This document shows positions 1 through 6,903 of a stretch of DNA of 44,548 bases, in pieces. The position numbers and the translations under genes were made by a program. The notes under the pieces are model-generated. The model saw only the letters and a program-made list of their open reading frames with translations, was not told the origin of the DNA and did not search any database. Source of the DNA: CAZCQG01 sp964500775 (GTDB taxonomy: Bacteria > Campylobacterota > Campylobacteria > Campylobacterales > CAZCQG01); NCBI GenBank assembly GCA_964500775.1, contig CAZCQG010000016.1, positions 1 to 44,548 of the forward strand, written 5' to 3'. The stretch's first letter is position 1, and each line of letters begins with the position of its first letter.

Positions 1-185
1 TGAAAAATATCCATCACCAAGTGCATGAGAGCGTGCAAAGATTTATCAACGAATATACAAGCGGCGCGGGTGCAAAACCACTGATGAAGATTGCCGAAGA
101 GACGGAAAAGCAGACATTGGAAATATTTACCAAGTTGGATAATACAAAAAAAGAGATATGTGCCAAACTTCAAAGGCTTGATTGA
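1..185 (+). CDS. C-terminal end of an unknown protein (partial)
   Basis: An open frame enters from the left edge (codons start at base 3) and ends at TGA 183-185, giving about 60 residues. The fragment is charged and probably all-helical, with Lys/Glu-rich heptad-like spacing and a single Cys near the end. I do not recognise a family. It converges on the minus-strand tRNA operon, with 45 bases between the stop codon and the tRNA-Cys 3' end. The frame is continuous and its composition looks coding, but the start and most of the protein lie outside the window. Confidence 0.55.
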   Translation, partial: KNIHHQVHESVQRFINEYTSGAGAKPLMKIAEETEKQTLEIFTKLDNTKKEICAKLQRLD

Positions 186-230
186 TTAGAGGTTGTACCG
201 TCATTATGGAAGAAATTGAGTATGGATGAT

Positions 231-304
231 TGGAGGCGACACCCGGATTCGAACCGGGGATCAAGGCTTTGCAGGCCCATGCCTTACCGCTTGGCTATGT
301 CGCC
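231..304 (-). tRNA. tRNA-Cys (GCA)
   Basis: On the minus strand a 74-base cloverleaf starts GGCGACA and ends TGTCGCC-T-CCA, so the acceptor stem pairs fully and CCA is encoded. The T-arm is CCCGG-TTCGAAT-CCGGG. The anticodon loop CTGCAAA reads GCA, for cysteine. It is the last of three tRNAs in one minus-strand unit, 9 bases after tRNA-Leu. Confidence 0.97.
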
Positions 305-313
305 GAAAATAGG

Positions 314-399
314 TGGTGCCCGAAGCCGGACTTGAACCGGCACGGACTAACGTCCGAGGGATTTTAAGTCCCTTGTGTCTACCATTCCACCACCCGGGC
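314..399 (-). tRNA. tRNA-Leu (TAA)
   Basis: This is an 86-base minus-strand tRNA with the long variable arm of class II tRNAs. The acceptor strands are GCCCGGG and TTCGGGC (two G-U pairs) followed by A and an encoded CCA. The anticodon loop CTTAAAA inside a GGGA/TCCC stem gives UAA, for leucine. The T-arm is GCCGG-TTCAAGT-CCGGC. It is the middle gene of the tRNA operon. Confidence 0.97.
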
Positions 400-486
400 T
401 TGAGACTTAGAAAAAAATCTTATCAAAAAACTCGTCAAAAAGCACTTTTGCTAAATCTCTTGATTGATTTCAAAAAAAAGAAGAAA

Positions 487-561
487 TGGAGCGGGAGACG
501 GGGGTCGAACCCGCGGCCCCGACCTTGGCAAGGTCGTGCTCTACCACTGAGCTACTCCCGC
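487..561 (-). tRNA. tRNA-Gly (GCC)
   Basis: This is a 75-base minus-strand tRNA starting GCGGGAG and ending CTCCCGC-T-CCA, with encoded CCA. The anticodon loop TTGCCAA reads GCC, for glycine. The T-arm is GCGGG-TTCGACC-CCCGT. It is the first tRNA of the operon, 24 bases downstream of a good sigma-70-type promoter. Confidence 0.97.
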
Positions 562-584
562 GCACCATAATTTTTAGAGTTGGA

Positions 585-613
585 AGTATAGCGAAAAGTT
601 TTTTGAAATTCAA
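585..613 (-). promoter_or_regulatory. Promoter of the Gly-Leu-Cys tRNA operon
   Basis: On the minus strand TTGAAT (608-613) is followed after exactly 17 bases by TATACT (585-590), a near-consensus -35/-10 pair. It lies 24 bases before the tRNA-Gly 5' end, as expected for a stable-RNA promoter. The spacer carries A- and T-runs. Confidence 0.7.
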
Positions 614-672
614 GTAAACTTTGCATAAAATGTTAAAAAATATCAAACTATACGGGAAACAAAGGATTCACA

Positions 673-2352
673 ATGAGAAGCAACACCATAAAGTTAGGGT
701 ATCAACGGACACCGCATAGAAGCTTACTAAGAGCTACGGGGCTAAAGGATGAGGATTTCGGCAAGCCTTTTATCGGTGTGGCAAATAGCTACATAGACAT
801 TATTCCCGGTCACTTTTTCCTCCACGAGTATGCGAGAATCGTCAAAGAGGAGATACGAAAAGCAGGCGGCGTGCCGTTTGAGTTTAATACCATCGGCGTG
901 GACGACGGTATCGCGATGGGGCATAGCGGGATGCTCTATAGCCTCCCTAGTCGCGAGCTCATCGCCGATTCTATCGAGACGATGATGAACGCTCACTGTT
1001 TGGATGCCCTTATCTGTATCCCAAACTGCGACAAGATAGTCCCCGGGATGGTGATGGGTGCGCTTCGCGTAAACGTCCCGACGGTATTTGTGAGCGGCGG
1101 ACCTATGAAAGCGGGACATCTATCCGACGGTACTCCTATTGACCTTACCACTGCATTTGAAGCGGTCGGCAAAAAAGCCCAAGGGAAAATCAGCGACGAA
1201 GAGTTGTATGCTATAGAATGTAATGCTTGCCCAAGCGGCGGGTCGTGTTCGGGGATGTTTACGGCAAACTCTATGAATACCCTCTGTGAAGCGATGGGAA
1301 TCGCACTCGAAGGGAACGGTACGATTCTCGCCCTCACTCCCGAGCGCGAAGAGCTGCTGCGAAAAGCCGCCCGAAGGGTCGTAGAGATAGCACTCGATGA
1401 GCAATATAAGATTCGCAATATTATCAACCAAAAAGCGGTGCATAACGCATTTGTCGTCGATATGGCGATGGGCGGCAGCTCCAACACCGTCCTCCATATG
1501 CTTGCCATCGCAAAAGAGGCGGGGGTCGATTTCCCGCTCGCCCACATCAACGACATCGCCGTAAAAGTGGCGCATATCGCCAAAATAAGCCCATCGCTTA
1601 GCACGGTGCATATGGAAGACATCGGCAGAGCAGGCGGGGTAAAGGCGGTTATGAAAGAGGTCTCAAAGCGGGGCGACATACTCTATACCGATGCACTATG
1701 CGTGAGCGGTGAGAGCATGGGTGAACGCATCGCAGATGCCGAGATAAAAGATACAAATATCATCCACACCAACGAAAATGCTTATTCACCCGTCGGCGGT
1801 CTCGCGATACTTTTCGGCAATCTCGCCGAGCAAGGATGCGTCGTTAAAACAGCGGGCATTCAGCCTTCTATGCGAAAATTTACAGGGAAAGCGATATGTT
1901 TTAATTCGCAAGATGAGGCGATAGAAGGCATCATAAGCGGAAAAGTCAAACCCGGACACGTCGTCGTCATCCGATACGAAGGTCCAAAGGGAGGTCCGGG
2001 TATGCAAGAGATGCTGACCCCTACAAGCCTCATTGCCGGTATGGGACTAGGTGAATCCGTCGCCCTTATCACCGATGGAAGATTTAGCGGTGCGACGAGG
2101 GGAGCGTGTATCGGACACATCAGTCCCGAGGCCGCAGAGGGTGGACTTATAGGATTACTCGAAGATGGCGATGAGGTGAGTTTGGATGTAGATAGCCATA
2201 TGCTCCACGCCAACATCTCCGAAGAGGAGATAGAGTATAGACGTGAGAAGTTTGTAGCGCACAAAAAAACAATCCATTCAAAATGGCTCAAAAGGTATCA
2301 GATATTAGTCAGCAACGCATCTAATGGCGCGGTGCTCAAGACGGAGCTATAA
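673..2352 (+). CDS. ilvD: Dihydroxy-acid dehydratase
   Basis: IlvD dehydrates 2,3-dihydroxy-isovalerate and 2,3-dihydroxy-3-methylvalerate to 2-oxo acids, the penultimate step to valine and isoleucine. The 559-residue product is full length. Visible motifs are NCDK (Cys119), GSCSGMFTANSM (Cys192), GGSSNT, and the C-terminal VVIRYEGPKGGPGM and GRFSGATRG blocks. The N-terminal loop reads PGH, as in E. coli, where the [2Fe-2S] subclass has a third cysteine. That suggests the oxygen-labile [4Fe-4S] type (inference from family knowledge). The ATG has an AAAGGA ribosome site. A methyltransferase gene follows after 3 bases. Confidence 0.97.
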   Translation: MRSNTIKLGYQRTPHRSLLRATGLKDEDFGKPFIGVANSYIDIIPGHFFLHEYARIVKEEIRKAGGVPFEFNTIGVDDGIAMGHSGMLYSLPSRELIADSIETMMNAHCLDALICIPNCDKIVPGMVMGALRVNVPTVFVSGGPMKAGHLSDGTPIDLTTAFEAVGKKAQGKISDEELYAIECNACPSGGSCSGMFTANSMNTLCEAMGIALEGNGTILALTPEREELLRKAARRVVEIALDEQYKIRNIINQKAVHNAFVVDMAMGGSSNTVLHMLAIAKEAGVDFPLAHINDIAVKVAHIAKISPSLSTVHMEDIGRAGGVKAVMKEVSKRGDILYTDALCVSGESMGERIADAEIKDTNIIHTNENAYSPVGGLAILFGNLAEQGCVVKTAGIQPSMRKFTGKAICFNSQDEAIEGIISGKVKPGHVVVIRYEGPKGGPGMQEMLTPTSLIAGMGLGESVALITDGRFSGATRGACIGHISPEAAEGGLIGLLEDGDEVSLDVDSHMLHANISEEEIEYRREKFVAHKKTIHSKWLKRYQILVSNASNGAVLKTEL

Positions 2353-2355
2353 TAT

Positions 2356-3015
2356 TTGAGCTACGAGATAAATTGCAGGAATCAAAAGAACGGCTTGGAG
2401 CTACTCTCCGAGCTATCGGACGCTACGGTGTCTGCGGCTTTTTTTGACCCGCAATATAGGGGTGTTTTAGACAAATTGCATTATGGAAACGAGGGGGTGC
2501 GCCAAAGACAAAGGGTAGCACTCTCGCAGATGGATGATGCTACGATAGTCACCTTTTTGAGTGAGATCTCGCGAGTACTCACTCCATCGGGGCATCTCTT
2601 TTTATGGATAGATAAATTCCATCTTTGCGAGGGGGTGCAGGAGTGGTTTGCCCAAACGGAGCTCGCGAGTGTCGATCTTATCACTTGGAACAAACAAACA
2701 TTCGGTATGGGGTATCGGACAAGGAGAGCTGCGGAGTATCTTTTGGTATTGCAAAAAAAACCGAAAAAAGCCAAAGGAATCTGGAAAATAAAAAACATCA
2801 AAGACGTTTGGGAGGAGAAAGCGCAAAAAAACGGACACTCCCACTCAAAGCCGATTTTATTGCAAAAAGAGCTCATCCTAGCAGTCACAAAACCTAACGA
2901 TACGATTCTTGACCCCGCCGCAGGGAGTTATAGTGTATTGGAATCTACAAGGCTTGCGGGCGAAGGAAGACGATTTATCGGCTGTGATCTAGCCGATATA
3001 GAGGGGTGGCGCTAG
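2356..3015 (+). CDS. Orphan beta-type DNA methyltransferase, probably N4-cytosine or N6-adenine
   Basis: This 219-residue protein carries methyltransferase motifs in circularly permuted (beta-class) order. A catalytic DPQY (residues 31-34, in place of DPPY) comes first. The AdoMet-binding DPAAGSYSV (186-194) and FIGCDL (208-212) come last, after an HSKP segment (163-166). Proteins of this type transfer a methyl group from AdoMet to an exocyclic amino group in DNA. There is no restriction gene beside it, so it is an orphan. The start is TTG, 3 bases after the ilvD stop, with GGAG inside the end of ilvD, so it is probably coupled to ilvD. The target sequence cannot be read. The non-canonical DPQY leaves some doubt about its substrate. 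Confidence 0.8.
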   Translation: MSYEINCRNQKNGLELLSELSDATVSAAFFDPQYRGVLDKLHYGNEGVRQRQRVALSQMDDATIVTFLSEISRVLTPSGHLFLWIDKFHLCEGVQEWFAQTELASVDLITWNKQTFGMGYRTRRAAEYLLVLQKKPKKAKGIWKIKNIKDVWEEKAQKNGHSHSKPILLQKELILAVTKPNDTILDPAAGSYSVLESTRLAGEGRRFIGCDLADIEGWR

Positions 3016-3026
3016 GAAAAGAGACC

Positions 3027-3473
3027 TTATCCGAGTATCTCTTTTACGCATGCGCTGATTCTTTTTCCATCGGCGACGCTACCCAGTTTTTTGGTCGCTA
3101 CGCCCATTATTTTGCCCATATCTTTGGGGCTACTCGCACCGACCTCCTCTTTTATTTTTAAAAGTTCGCTTTTTAATTCCTCGTCGCTAAGTTGTTTGGG
3201 GAGGTAGCTCATTATTATCTCTAGCTCTTTACTTTCGTTCTCCGCGAGATCTTCGCGCCCGCCCGCTTTGTATTGGGTGATCGCTTCTTCTCTTTGTTTG
3301 GCGGCTTTTTTGAGGATAGCCTGGACATCTTCGTCGCTTAGCTCTTTACGCTCGTCTACTTCGATTTGTTTGATAGCGCTGTTTACTAGTCTAATGGTAT
3401 CGCGTCGGAAGTTTTCTTTGTTTTTCATCGCCTCTTTGAGGTCGTTTTGTAGTTGCTCTTTTAGCTTGCTCAT
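3027..3473 (-). CDS. yqeY: GatB/YqeY domain protein
   Basis: This 148-residue, mostly helical protein has the YqeY pattern throughout (LKEAMKNKE, RDTIRLVNSAIKQIE, KQREEAITQYKAGGR, SYLPKQLSDEEL, DMGKIMG). The same fold forms the tRNA-binding tail of the GatB amidotransferase subunit, but the role of stand-alone YqeY is poorly defined. I place the start at the internal ATG 3473 because AAGGA sits 7 bases before it. An upstream ATG at 3503 would add 10 atypical residues and run into the flgH promoter. The gene converges on the methyltransferase (11-base gap) and diverges from flgH. Confidence 0.9.
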   Translation of the reverse strand: MSKLKEQLQNDLKEAMKNKENFRRDTIRLVNSAIKQIEVDERKELSDEDVQAILKKAAKQREEAITQYKAGGREDLAENESKELEIIMSYLPKQLSDEELKSELLKIKEEVGASSPKDMGKIMGVATKKLGSVADGKRISACVKEILG

Positions 3474-3487
3474 TTTACATCCTTCAG

Positions 3488-3501
3488 GGAATAAATTTTG
3501 C
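3488..3501 (+). promoter_or_regulatory. Sigma-54 (RpoN)-type promoter of flgH
   Basis: The segment GGAATAAATTTTGC has the invariant -24 GG (3488-3489) and -12 GC (3500-3501) separated by exactly 10 bases. The flanking GGAA and TTTGC match the epsilonproteobacterial RpoN pattern. Transcription would start near 3513, about 20 bases before flgH. Rod and ring genes are commonly RpoN-dependent in Campylobacter and Helicobacter (family knowledge). Confidence 0.6.
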
Positions 3502-3533
3502 ATAGTGTAGCGAAATAGTACACAAGGAATTCT

Positions 3534-4259
3534 ATGAGGATAAAAGGATTTATCGCCGTAATACCGTTATTTATGATGATTTTTTTGAGCGGGTGCGTCA
3601 GCACGACCGATCCGAAAATCTCTTTCGCCCCGCCAAAATACGTCGAAGAGATGCCCTCCCAAGAGGAAAAACAAATTTTCGGGAATCTCGGTAGTCTGTA
3701 TGGACAAGGAGATAACCCCTTGTTTGCTGATAGACGCGCTATGAAAGTAAACGACCTCGTGACGGTAGTGATACAAGAATCTGCGACCGCATCCTCAAGT
3801 GCGGAAGTGTCGCGCTCAAAATCGACCGAAATGGGTCTCAACGGTCCTGCGCTGATAGACAATAACGCACAAAATTCAAAGTTTATGAATAACCTAGTCA
3901 GCGGAGTAAACAGAGCGACAAATCTCGGCGTAGGGATGTCTAGCTCTAACACGTTTGATGGGTCAGGAAGTAATGACAGGTCTGATACTTTTACGACAAC
4001 TATCTCCGCGCGTATCATTAAAGTGCTCCAAAACGGAAACTACTTTATCGAAGGCTCAAGAGAGCTACTCATAAATAATGAGAAACAAACAATTCGCGTC
4101 AGCGGCATCATCCGTCCCTATGACATCGACAAGACAAACACGATTGACAGTAAATATATAGCAGATGCAAAGATACTCTACGAGACCCAAGGAAATATCG
4201 CAAGACAGACGGAGCAGGGTTGGGCGACCAAGGTTATCGAGAGTGTGTGGCCGTTTTAG
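3534..4259 (+). CDS. flgH: Flagellar L-ring lipoprotein FlgH
   Basis: FlgH forms the outer-membrane L ring around the flagellar rod. The 241-residue product starts with a lipoprotein signal whose lipobox LSGC puts the acylated cysteine at residue 21. The body has the FlgH hallmarks: an NPLFADRRAMKVNDLVTVVI block, a Ser/Thr-rich middle, and TTTISARIIKVLQNGNYFIEG, with VRPYDID-like IRPYDID near the end. AAGGA lies 7 bases before the ATG. It stands alone, without flgI, behind a sigma-54-like promoter, and is followed 58 bases later by thrC. Confidence 0.96.
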   Translation: MRIKGFIAVIPLFMMIFLSGCVSTTDPKISFAPPKYVEEMPSQEEKQIFGNLGSLYGQGDNPLFADRRAMKVNDLVTVVIQESATASSSAEVSRSKSTEMGLNGPALIDNNAQNSKFMNNLVSGVNRATNLGVGMSSSNTFDGSGSNDRSDTFTTTISARIIKVLQNGNYFIEGSRELLINNEKQTIRVSGIIRPYDIDKTNTIDSKYIADAKILYETQGNIARQTEQGWATKVIESVWPF

Positions 4260-4317
4260 ATTCTTTAAGGAATTAATCACTTTTTGGTAAAATCACGGAA
4301 AAACTTCGGAGATTTTC

Positions 4318-5790
4318 GTGATAGATTTTATTCAGACTAGAGGCTTGCAAGAAGGCTTTAAACCTAGCGTCCCTTTTAGTGAGGCGATTCTAAGCCCCAG
4401 TGCGAGCTTCGGCGGTCTCTACACTCCTAGCAAAGTGCCTGATTTTGGGAAAGATTTTGCAGAGAAGCATAAAAATAGCGACTACAAAACACTCACTCTC
4501 TCAGTATTGGAATTATTCGGTATAGATATTGATTCTAATGTATTAGAAAGAGCGGTTGCGCTCTACGATTTGTTTGATGATAATACAAATCCCGTCCCGC
4601 TTGTACAAGTAGAAGAAAATCTCTACATCTCCGAACTCTATCACGGTCCTACGAGAGCTTTCAAAGATATGGCATTGCAACCTTTTGGAACGGTTTTGTC
4701 GTCACTAGCGCAAAAGCGAAACGAAAACTACCTTATCCTCGCCGCTACTAGCGGAGATACGGGTCCTGCGACGTTAGAGACGTTTGCAAATAAGCCAAAC
4801 GTCCAAGTAGTCTGCCTCTATCCCGACGGTGGTACGAGCGATGTACAACGTCTCCAGATGGTGAGCGAATCTGCGCCTAATCTCAAAGTGATAGGAATCA
4901 AAGGAAATTTCGACGATGCGCAAAGCGCCCTTAAAAGCTTGTTGGCAAATAGTGAATTCAAAGCGAGTCTCAAGGAGAAGAATCTTCACCTCTCTGCTGC
5001 GAACTCGGTGAACTTCGGGAGAATCATATTTCAAATAATTTATCATATTTGGAGCTATTTACATCTATTAAGAATAGGGAAGATTGCTTATGGAGAGACG
5101 ATAAATCTTATCGTCCCTAGCGGAAATTTCGGTAATGCTTTGGGGGCGATGTATGCGAAACTCGGCGGGATTCCTATCGAAAAGATTTATATCGCATCAA
5201 ATAGTAATAATATTCTCACTGAATTTATAAATAAGGGCGAATACGATTTGCGCGATAAGTCGCTTATAAAGACCGCATCACCAGCGATGGATATTTTGAT
5301 AAGCTCAAATGTAGAGCGGATTTTATTTATCCTCTTCGGTGCGGCACGTACGAAAGAACTGATGGAGCAGCTTGCTTCTCAAAAATTTTATAAACTCACC
5401 GATGAAGAGTTGAATGCAATACAAAGCCATTTCGGTGCGGAGTATAGCGATGATACGTATGCAGAATCGACGATAAAAGCGTATGCAAAAAAAGGGTATC
5501 TGATGGATCCGCATACCGCCACGGCACTCAAGGTGTATGAAAGGCACAATGACACAAAAAAGCACTTTGTCGCATACTCGACTGCGGAGTGGACGAAGTT
5601 TTCGCCGACTGTTTATGAGGCGCTGTTTGATGAAAAATGTACAGAGGATAAGGTTGCGTTAGAAAAAATCGCCCAAGAGATTCATATCCCGATTCACAAA
5701 AGCATAAGCGCTCTTTTTGATAAAGAGGTCGTCCAAAAAACAGTAATCGAGAAAGAAGATATTGTAAAGACGATTATCTCGCTTTTATAG
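4318..5790 (+). CDS. thrC: Threonine synthase
   Basis: ThrC converts O-phosphohomoserine to threonine with pyridoxal phosphate. The 490-residue product belongs to the longer E. coli/yeast-type group. The PLP lysine lies in HGPTRAFKDMA (Lys116), followed by LAATSGDTGPATLE, the phosphate-binding VPSGNFGNALG, and the SANSVNFGRI block. The start is GTG 4318, preceded by CGGAG at 7 bases. A TAAAAT element at 4288-4293 may be its -10 box. The last 17 bases overlap the end of lgt on the other strand, so the two converge with no separate terminator. Confidence 0.96.
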   Translation: MIDFIQTRGLQEGFKPSVPFSEAILSPSASFGGLYTPSKVPDFGKDFAEKHKNSDYKTLTLSVLELFGIDIDSNVLERAVALYDLFDDNTNPVPLVQVEENLYISELYHGPTRAFKDMALQPFGTVLSSLAQKRNENYLILAATSGDTGPATLETFANKPNVQVVCLYPDGGTSDVQRLQMVSESAPNLKVIGIKGNFDDAQSALKSLLANSEFKASLKEKNLHLSAANSVNFGRIIFQIIYHIWSYLHLLRIGKIAYGETINLIVPSGNFGNALGAMYAKLGGIPIEKIYIASNSNNILTEFINKGEYDLRDKSLIKTASPAMDILISSNVERILFILFGAARTKELMEQLASQKFYKLTDEELNAIQSHFGAEYSDDTYAESTIKAYAKKGYLMDPHTATALKVYERHNDTKKHFVAYSTAEWTKFSPTVYEALFDEKCTEDKVALEKIAQEIHIPIHKSISALFDKEVVQKTVIEKEDIVKTIISLL

Positions 5791-6595
5791 ATTTTTGATA
5801 GAGATAAAAATAGAGCGCGAGCGATAACGTCGCCATAAAGAGCGAAAGCAACTGCCCCATACTCAAATGGCAGCAAAGGTATCCGAGCTGCGAATCCGGC
5901 TCCCTAAAAAACTCCGCGACAAATCTCGCGATACCGTACAAAATCCCATATAGTGCGGCGAGTTCTCCTTGGAATCTTTTTTTATGACGGTAGAGATAGA
6001 GAATGAGAAATACTAGCACCCCTTCGAGTAGCGCTTCGTAGAGTTGAGAAGGGTGGCGCTTGATGCCTGCGACATAGATTCCTATACTTAGATCCGTCGC
6101 CCTTCCGACAAGCTCCTGATTTAAGAAATTGCCGATCCTCCCAAAAATATACCCGAGCGGTACCGATATGGCGACCAAATCCATCAAAAACCAAAATTGT
6201 TGTTTCTTGTGTTTGAGTGTATAGAGGTATGAAGAGAGCAAGAATCCAATAAGCGCACCGTGATAGCTCATCCCGCGAATCCCCACAAACTCCCCGTTTC
6301 TAAAGGGGTTGAATGCTTCCCATGGATGGGTAAGATAAAAAATTTTGTTTGGGTCATAAAAGATGATATAGCCAAATCTCGCCCCCAAAATCACCCCGAT
6401 CTCAATCCATATAAAGTAAGAATCTAACTCCTCTTTCGTGATGGGTAGTTTATCTTTTTTGACGATGTAGCTTCCAAACCAAAGTGCGGAGAGGAGCGCT
6501 AAAAGGTACATAATCCCGTACCAATGGACGCTAAAGAAACCCAGTGAAAACGCTACAGGATCAAATTGGTTGTAAATATAGTTCCATTGCTCCAT
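5774..6595 (-). CDS. lgt: Prolipoprotein diacylglyceryl transferase
   Basis: Lgt moves a diacylglyceryl group from phosphatidylglycerol to the lipobox cysteine of prolipoproteins in the inner membrane. The 273-residue product has about seven hydrophobic segments. It shows RGMSYHGALIGF (108-118, including the conserved His112), the Lgt signature GRIGNFLNQE (152-161) and HPSQLYEA (181-188). FlgH in this window is a likely substrate. The start is ATG 6595, one base after the upstream STAS-like gene, so it probably belongs to the chemoreceptor transcript. Confidence 0.97.
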   Translation of the reverse strand: MEQWNYIYNQFDPVAFSLGFFSVHWYGIMYLLALLSALWFGSYIVKKDKLPITKEELDSYFIWIEIGVILGARFGYIIFYDPNKIFYLTHPWEAFNPFRNGEFVGIRGMSYHGALIGFLLSSYLYTLKHKKQQFWFLMDLVAISVPLGYIFGRIGNFLNQELVGRATDLSIGIYVAGIKRHPSQLYEALLEGVLVFLILYLYRHKKRFQGELAALYGILYGIARFVAEFFREPDSQLGYLCCHLSMGQLLSLFMATLSLALYFYLYQKSIKAR

Positions 6596-6596
6596 A

Positions 6597-6893
6597 TTAT
6601 TCCTGTTTTTTGATGTTGAATGTATCGAGCAGGGCGAGGTTTTTTAAGAGTGTGGTGAGGTCTTCGGACTTAGATTTTATGGTGATTTTAACACCGTCTT
6701 TGTCTATTATTTTGAGGAAATAGCCGAGGATTCTAGAGTTGAGGTCAAAGCAATGTCGCATTTGAAATTCAAACTCTTTAGCCCCCTTTTCTATCTTTTC
6801 TTCTAGTAAATTTTTGAGTTCCTCGTAGTTTTTTTCACTTTTTACGCTTCCGAAAATAGAAAAATTATTTTCGGAGTTTACGACGATTTCCAT
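6597..6893 (-). CDS. Small STAS-like protein
   Basis: This 98-residue soluble protein has the STAS layout: a short beta segment (FSIFGSV), a helix (EELKNLLEEKIEKG), a strand with DLNSR (Asp50, Ser53) where antagonists carry the phosphorylatable DSxG serine, then a helix, a strand and the tail SEDLTTLLKNLALLDTFNI typical of the last STAS helices. STAS proteins bind anti-sigma kinases or act as signalling adaptors. It sits 10 bases after the haem chemoreceptor and one base before lgt, so I infer a signalling role with the receptor. No anti-sigma kinase is visible nearby. The assignment rests on pattern, not close identity. Confidence 0.6.
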   Translation of the reverse strand: MEIVVNSENNFSIFGSVKSEKNYEELKNLLEEKIEKGAKEFEFQMRHCFDLNSRILGYFLKIIDKDGVKITIKSKSEDLTTLLKNLALLDTFNIKKQE

Positions 6894-6903
6894 GGCGGAC
6901 TAA

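Noticed and set aside
313..570. 85-residue plus-strand open frame
   Set aside because: It lies antisense across tRNA-Leu and tRNA-Gly, and its residues simply translate the tRNA sequences.
993..1679. 228-residue minus-strand open frame inside ilvD
   Set aside because: It has no ribosome site or recognisable domain and is the antisense shadow of a well-conserved gene. The same holds for other long antisense frames, for example in thrC, the chemoreceptor, porA and gltX.
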